Origin: Pyrus communis
Lineage: Eukaryota; Streptophyta; Magnoliopsida; Rosales; Rosaceae
Direction of reading: 5' to 3'
Length of the DNA: 64,000 nt
Assembly (NCBI RefSeq): GCF_963583255.1
Contig: NC_084803.1
Span: 23,100,428 to 23,164,427, forward strand
Below, piece by piece: positions 59,004 to 64,000 of this stretch (its first letter is position 1; each line of letters begins with the position of its first letter). A model generated the notes under the pieces. That model made no database searches. It saw only the letters and a program-made list of their open reading frames with translations, and was not told the DNA's origin. A program made the translations under genes and the position numbers.

Positions 59004-62000
59004 ATGGCGGAGCAGAGGAACAACAACAACAACAGGTGGAACTGGGAGGTCAGTGGCTTTGAGCCAAGGAAGTTGCCTTCTTCGTCGACGTCGGCTGCGG
59101 TAGCGGCGTCCAGCTTCGACCACCACCACGACAATTACAAGCCTGGTGCGCCGTTAGTTGGGCGGTACTCGATCTCGGCTGCGTCGGCTTTGGCTCAGTC
59201 TGAGCTCGCCAACTCCAACAACCAGGCTGTGGCTTCCAAGCTCCAGAAGCTCAAGGATAAAGTTAAGGTAATGGGTTTTGTAATTTAGGGGCTCAGAATT
59301 TGAGAGTTTGAGTTACTGACTTTTGAGCTGAATTACTGTGGTAATCTCAGTGGTTAGTGTGGTTTAAGAGTGTGTTTAGCGCCAATGCGTTTTGAAAATT
59401 GAAGCTTTGGGCACAATGTGAGAGACTTTTAAGTGGTTCGATATCTGCATGGGTGCTTTTGAATTTCTGCTTCTGTATTTATGTAAAGATTTTTTGTTTT
59501 TAAATTTTTATGGGACAGCTTGCTAGAGAAGATTACTTGGCGTTGAGACAAGAAGCAAGTGAGCTGCACGAGTACTCGAATGCGAAACTTGAACGAGCTA
59601 CACGTTATCTTGGTGTTCTTGCGAATAAAACCCGAAAACTAGGTAAGGGATTTGGTTATGTTGTTTGAGTGTGCGGTCTGCTTTGAAGGTTTAATGGATT
59701 TTTTGAAGTGGCCCAAGAGGGTGTTGTGGGAGGACTATTTTCTAAGTTCAGGATGAGTAGTATTTTGGCATGGGTACAGGGTTTGATATTACATGCAACC
59801 AAATGAAAACTATATGAATGTAATTTCTTGTGTTATACATTTTCCTTTGAAATTAATCACGAATTTGATATTCCTTCACTTGTTCCTTCTTTGTAAGGTT
59901 TATTTAGTGTTCTTGGTTCATCTCGATGGATTTGAAAGTTTTTCTTTGATAATATGTCAGATCAGTTTGCCCTTGAAACCGAGGCTAGAATTTCTCCGCT
60001 GATCAATGAGAAGAGAAGGTTGTTCAATGACTTATTGACGGCCAAAGGTACTCATCTTCTGTGAGTGTTCTCCTTTTGTAACTCTCTCTCAAAAGCATTT
60101 ATATTTACTTTTCAAGGTTGTTGAGGTGTTTGGGTGATCTTACAAAAGTTTAGTGTGGCAGTATTTTCTAACTAGCCTTTTAATTCCAGGAAACATAAAG
60201 GTATTTTGTCGTACAAGACCTTTATTTGAGGATGAAGGTTCCTCAATTGCTGAATATCCTGACGAGTACAATATCCGCGTCAATACTGGTGATGATGCCC
60301 TGTCCAACCCCAAGAAGGATTTTGAACTTGACAAAGTTTATGGACCTCATGTTGGACAGGGTGAGAATAACTGTTCATCTTTCATTGTTTTCGCCTTATC
60401 TGTGGTTCTACTACTTGAATATTAATCATAAAACTTTAATTTCTGAAAAGAAAAAAAAATGCTTAAAGTATGTCTGCTGCTAAACTATTTTTGACATTTT
60501 CTGTCTGTCAGCTGAACTTTTCCATGATGTTCAACCATTGGTGCAATCAGCATTGGATGGATATAATGTTTCCATATTTGCATATGGACAAACCAACTCT
60601 GGAAAGACACACACTATGGTTGGTCTCTTTTCCTCTTTTTCTCTCTCCATGTTTGTTTGTCTGTGTCTTTATCGATATGCATTTCTGAAGCCTATAGGTT
60701 TATACTTGCATGGTGGACTGCTGTTTTCTCTGGCCAAATGGTCAATGCCTTTTAACTCTGTCCGATTACAAATTTGTATATTGAAAAGAATAAAAATTGT
60801 AAGTTGATGCATTAGACTTTTGAAAAGAGATTTGTAGTAATTTTTACACTATTAGAATTGAACCTTTTAGGATGGTGAATTGGAGAATTCTTTCAAATGG
60901 TTACCCCATAATAAAAATTAAGTTTAAAGTACTAAAGCAAGAATTTAAATAGGTGCAACGAGGGATGTGCCTTTCACTCTGGGTGTTTTATGCCTTTCAT
61001 TTTTTTTCATTTAAAATTTATGATCATTGTTTCAGTCTGTGCACCAGTTTTATGAAATTTGTACTTTGTTAACTTTCTCTCAGGAAGGATCTAGCCATGA
61101 TCGCGGTTTATATGCTCGATCTTTCGAGGAACTATTTGATTTATCCAATTCTGATTCCACTTCTACTTCAAGATTTAAATTCTCCGTTACAGTTTTTGAG
61201 CTCTACAACGAACAGGTAATATTGTTACTGTAAGTATTTTATGCTTTCTGGTTCTTTTTTTGTTTGAATGGCTTTTGGGATGGAAACCTTATGATGGTTT
61301 GATGTGGATTCCTTCCATTTTCTTTTAGATAAGGGATTTACTTTCAGAATCAGGAATTGCTCTACCAAAGATTCGCATGGGATCACCAGAATCCTATATA
61401 GAACTTGTGCAGGGAAAAGTTGATAACCCACTGGACTTCTCTAAAGTATTAAAAGCTGCATTTCAGAGCCGAGGAAATAAGCCATCAAAGTTCAATGTTT
61501 CTCATTTGTATGTTCCAAAATTTTACCTCAAAGTCTCAAACTTCCATACATTTTTTGTATTGCTAGTATTTACTGTAAGGTCATACTTTTGGTAGTTAAA
61601 ATAGTAAGCTATACCTTTCTCTTAAAAAGAGTCCCTTCATATTACTGAATGAGAACACCATGCTAAAACTGTTATTGATTTTTTATTTTTTTATTTTTTT
61701 TTTTATTTTTAAATTATGAGAATTCCTGAATTTTTGCTTAACAGTTTTGATCTAATCACTTTTTAGCGATCACTCAATTCATCAAAGTGACCATTATTCT
61801 GGTGCAAAAAGTATTTATTATAACTTAATACACCTTTTTCTCAAAAAAGGGGACTATTTAACTTGTTCAAAGTTTTATTTCTTATGATTGAAAGGAAAAT
61901 CTTGATTTAATAACAACTTGAACTTGTTTGTTCAATTTCATCTCATAAAATACATGTAATGGCTACACAACTTTTTGGGTTACTTCAAATCTACTTAAAT

Positions 62001-63611
62001 TCTTTTAATGGCTATATCGTTAATTCAAATTAAGTTTAAGGTTTTCGGGGTGGAAAAAGTGATAAATTGATATGGGGTTGTCTGGTGATGGCTATATGTA
62101 GATTGTTGATTTTATGTTCTTTTCTCTTCTGCTCCTGGTGGATTACTTCCCACCACTTTGCTGTACAGGTTTTATTATGTAAAAGTATTTCATCTTTTGA
62201 ACAAAGTTATATAAATTAATTGTTGACATGGCTAGAAGCTAAAATCAAGTTGCCTAACCCTGACTAGGTAGTTTCCTTTTACTTACTGATTGTAGTCTAT
62301 GAGATAGAGGTTATGCATGTACTCAAAACTTGACAAAAGCCACTGGACTGCCCATTATTAGGGGTCATAAAAGTTGAAAGGAATAACAAAAATAAGTAGA
62401 CCATTCTGAAACAAGTTGCGAAGCTAGATAAAGAAGTTCCATATACGTTGTCAATTGCTTTTGCATGTATGCTTGTGTATGTGTCACAACTGCTCAGCAC
62501 TTAATTTATCTAAAAGTAGATTCTTGTTTCTTCACTATTGCCAGGATCATCAGGATACATATATATTATAACAATTTGATCACTGGAGAAAATACATACA
62601 GCAAGCTTTCTCTTGTTGACTTGGCTGGAAGTGAAGGATTAATTGTTGAAGATGAGAGTAGTGAGCGTGTGACGGACTTGCTGCATGTTATGAAATCACT
62701 TTCAGCGTATGTTACGATGGCTTATCTGTTTTTATTTTTTTATTTTTTCTATTTTTTAACTTAATAAGTTTCGGCTTCTTTCAGGTTGCCTATAATTTAA
62801 AGGATGGTTCACATTGGTTTTGTACTTATAAGCAGTATATGATTTTCATTGTGCAATTGTGCATCATTCTTAGCATGTGATCACCTATGTTTCATTTATA
62901 CAAATTCGGGATACGAATACATATGTGGTCATATTTTATGTCAGTTGTAACAATATATCAGCTTCCTGTTGTCCTGCTTATGCCAATCTGTTATCTTGTG
63001 CCATCTATGTTTACTTGTGCCGTCCTGTACTTAAATAATTCTGCCTTTTGACGCTGTGCATGTAGGTTGGGAGATGTCTTGTCTTCTTTGACTTCAAAAA
63101 AGGATGCTATACCTTATGAAAATTCAATGCTTACCAAAGTACTTGCAGACTCACTAGGTATTCAATCCTTTTCATTGTTTATGTTAGTCCTGATTTTGGA
63201 CGTGCAATTCTAAGATGAAAGGAAAAGTAATAATGAACAATTTGTTAATGCTTTTTTTGGTTGCATATGCTTATAACTGCCTCATGGTCATGGGTACTTG
63301 TGATTGAGTTGCATCCATTACCACATTTTCTCCTGTATGATTGAATTACCATTTGGTAACATATACGGTAGATTTTTATTGACTTTCTTTCCGTGGTCTT
63401 GTTGAAAATATGGCTTTGATTGCTTACTGAAACAAACAAACAAAAAATTCTATAGGTGGAAGTTCAAAAACTCTGATGATTGTTAATGTCGTTCCAAATG
63501 CTTTGAATTTGTCGGAGACATTATCATCTCTCAATTTCTCTTCTAGAGCTCGAAATGCTGTTCTAAGCCTTGGGAATCGAGATACGATAAAGAAATGGAG
63601 AGATATCGTAA

Positions 63612-63662
<51 letters not shown>

Positions 63663-64000
63663 GAGTTTTATTTTTCGTTTTCTTTCTTTGTCATGATTAC
63701 ACAGCAAAGCAAGGAAATAGAATAGAAATACTAATAGTAAAACAATAACATAAAAATCTTTCTATTAATTGAAGCATGGAGCCTCAGATGGAAACTTGCT
63801 GAGTTAACAATGAAGAATCACTTCGGCACTTCAAGGAAATCTACTTGCGATTTGTGCTGGTTAAGGCATTGTGATGAGCAAGATTATAAACTATTTTCTG
63901 CTGAATTTTAATTGTGATGATTCTTGTAGGCAAATGATGCACGTAAGGAGTTGTATGAAAAGGAAAAAGAAAGTCAAGACCTGAAACAAGAAGTTTTGGG
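59004..64000 (+). CDS. KAC1: Kinesin-14 of the KAC/KCA (KIN14A/B) type, 5' part, continues past window
   Basis: Exons 59004-59267, 59519-59642, 59961-60047, 60190-60360, 60512-60618, 61084-61215, 61329-61507, 62545-62706, 63066-63157, 63456-63607 and 63930-64000+. All introns have GT/AG ends and phases agree, giving 513 codons so far. The N-terminus ([13 protein letters not shown]) is typical of KAC proteins. The motor domain starts near residue 160 ([16 protein letters not shown]). The P-loop is GQTNSGKT at 241-248; switch II is DLAGSE at 380-385. In place of canonical switch I (NxxSSRSH) only NVSH (351-354) is seen. After about residue 490 a charged coiled coil begins ([20 protein letters not shown]). 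Arabidopsis KAC1/KAC2 act in actin-based chloroplast movement and anchoring at the plasma membrane and are about 1270 residues, so some 60 percent lies outside. No stops or frameshifts; start chosen as the first ATG before the conserved N-terminus. Confidence 0.93.
63614..63655. repeat. (CT)n microsatellite in kinesin intron 10
   Basis: About 21 CT units starting six bases after the 5' splice site of intron 10. Confidence 0.92.

Overview
This is a stretch of plant nuclear DNA, almost certainly from a eudicot. Evidence: spliced genes with GT/AG introns, a MIKC-type MADS-box gene, a land-plant kinesin-14, Cassandra and other TRIM elements, and deep nesting of LTR retrotransposons, MITEs and SINE-derived sequence. 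The repeat families look like those of Rosaceae (apple/pear/Prunus group), but that is recalled resemblance, not a search result. There is no sign of bacterial, organellar or CRISPR sequence.

Only two genes look intact. (1) An SVP/JOINTLESS/DAM-clade MADS-box gene on the minus strand, 16743-20355: seven coding exons join in phase to a 224-residue protein. (2) The 5' part of a KAC/KCA-type kinesin-14 gene on the plus strand from 59004 to beyond the window end: eleven exons in phase, about 513 codons, covering the motor domain and the start of the coiled coil. A third, dead gene is an RPM1-like CC-NLR pseudogene on the minus strand, in pieces between about 12346 and 15055, split by a TRIM and a second repeat.

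Layout. 1-2104: minus-strand non-autonomous LTR element (family A), with a nested inverted-repeat element. 2105-4790: old repeat debris with a small LINE reverse-transcriptase fragment. 4791-11945: a three-layer nest. A plus-strand family A element (TSD CTCTT, 255-bp LTRs) carries a Harbinger-like MITE in its 5' LTR (TSD TTA) and a chromovirus in its interior (TSD ATTTG). 11946-15055: LTR remnants and the NLR pseudogene, with a complete TRIM (TSD GTTAG). 15056-16742: SVP 3' flank with a small MITE. 16743-20355: SVP-like gene. 20356-24440: its upstream flank, with GA repeats and an inverted-repeat element. 24441-35790: an old gag-like open region split by a decayed 9-kb SIRE/Maximus-like Ty1/copia element. 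35790-40190: inverted-repeat elements, a 165-bp palindromic MITE and a possible gene fragment. 40190-50797: one AT-rich host sequence hit by a Cassandra solo LTR, an 8.6-kb Tekay-like element with almost identical 2140-bp LTRs but a dead interior, and a three-LTR Cassandra array. 50798-58725: gene-free DNA with a tandem duplication, a SINE, two MITEs, an array built from SINE 3' ends, and a minisatellite of near-palindromes. 58726-64000: kinesin promoter region and gene.

The genes do not form a shared pathway: one encodes a repressor of flowering/dormancy type, the other a chloroplast-movement type kinesin. I found no convincing new biological system. The most useful observations are the precise insertion history given by target-site duplications, the NLR relic, and the contrast between young LTRs and a dead coding interior. 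All comparisons were made by eye.
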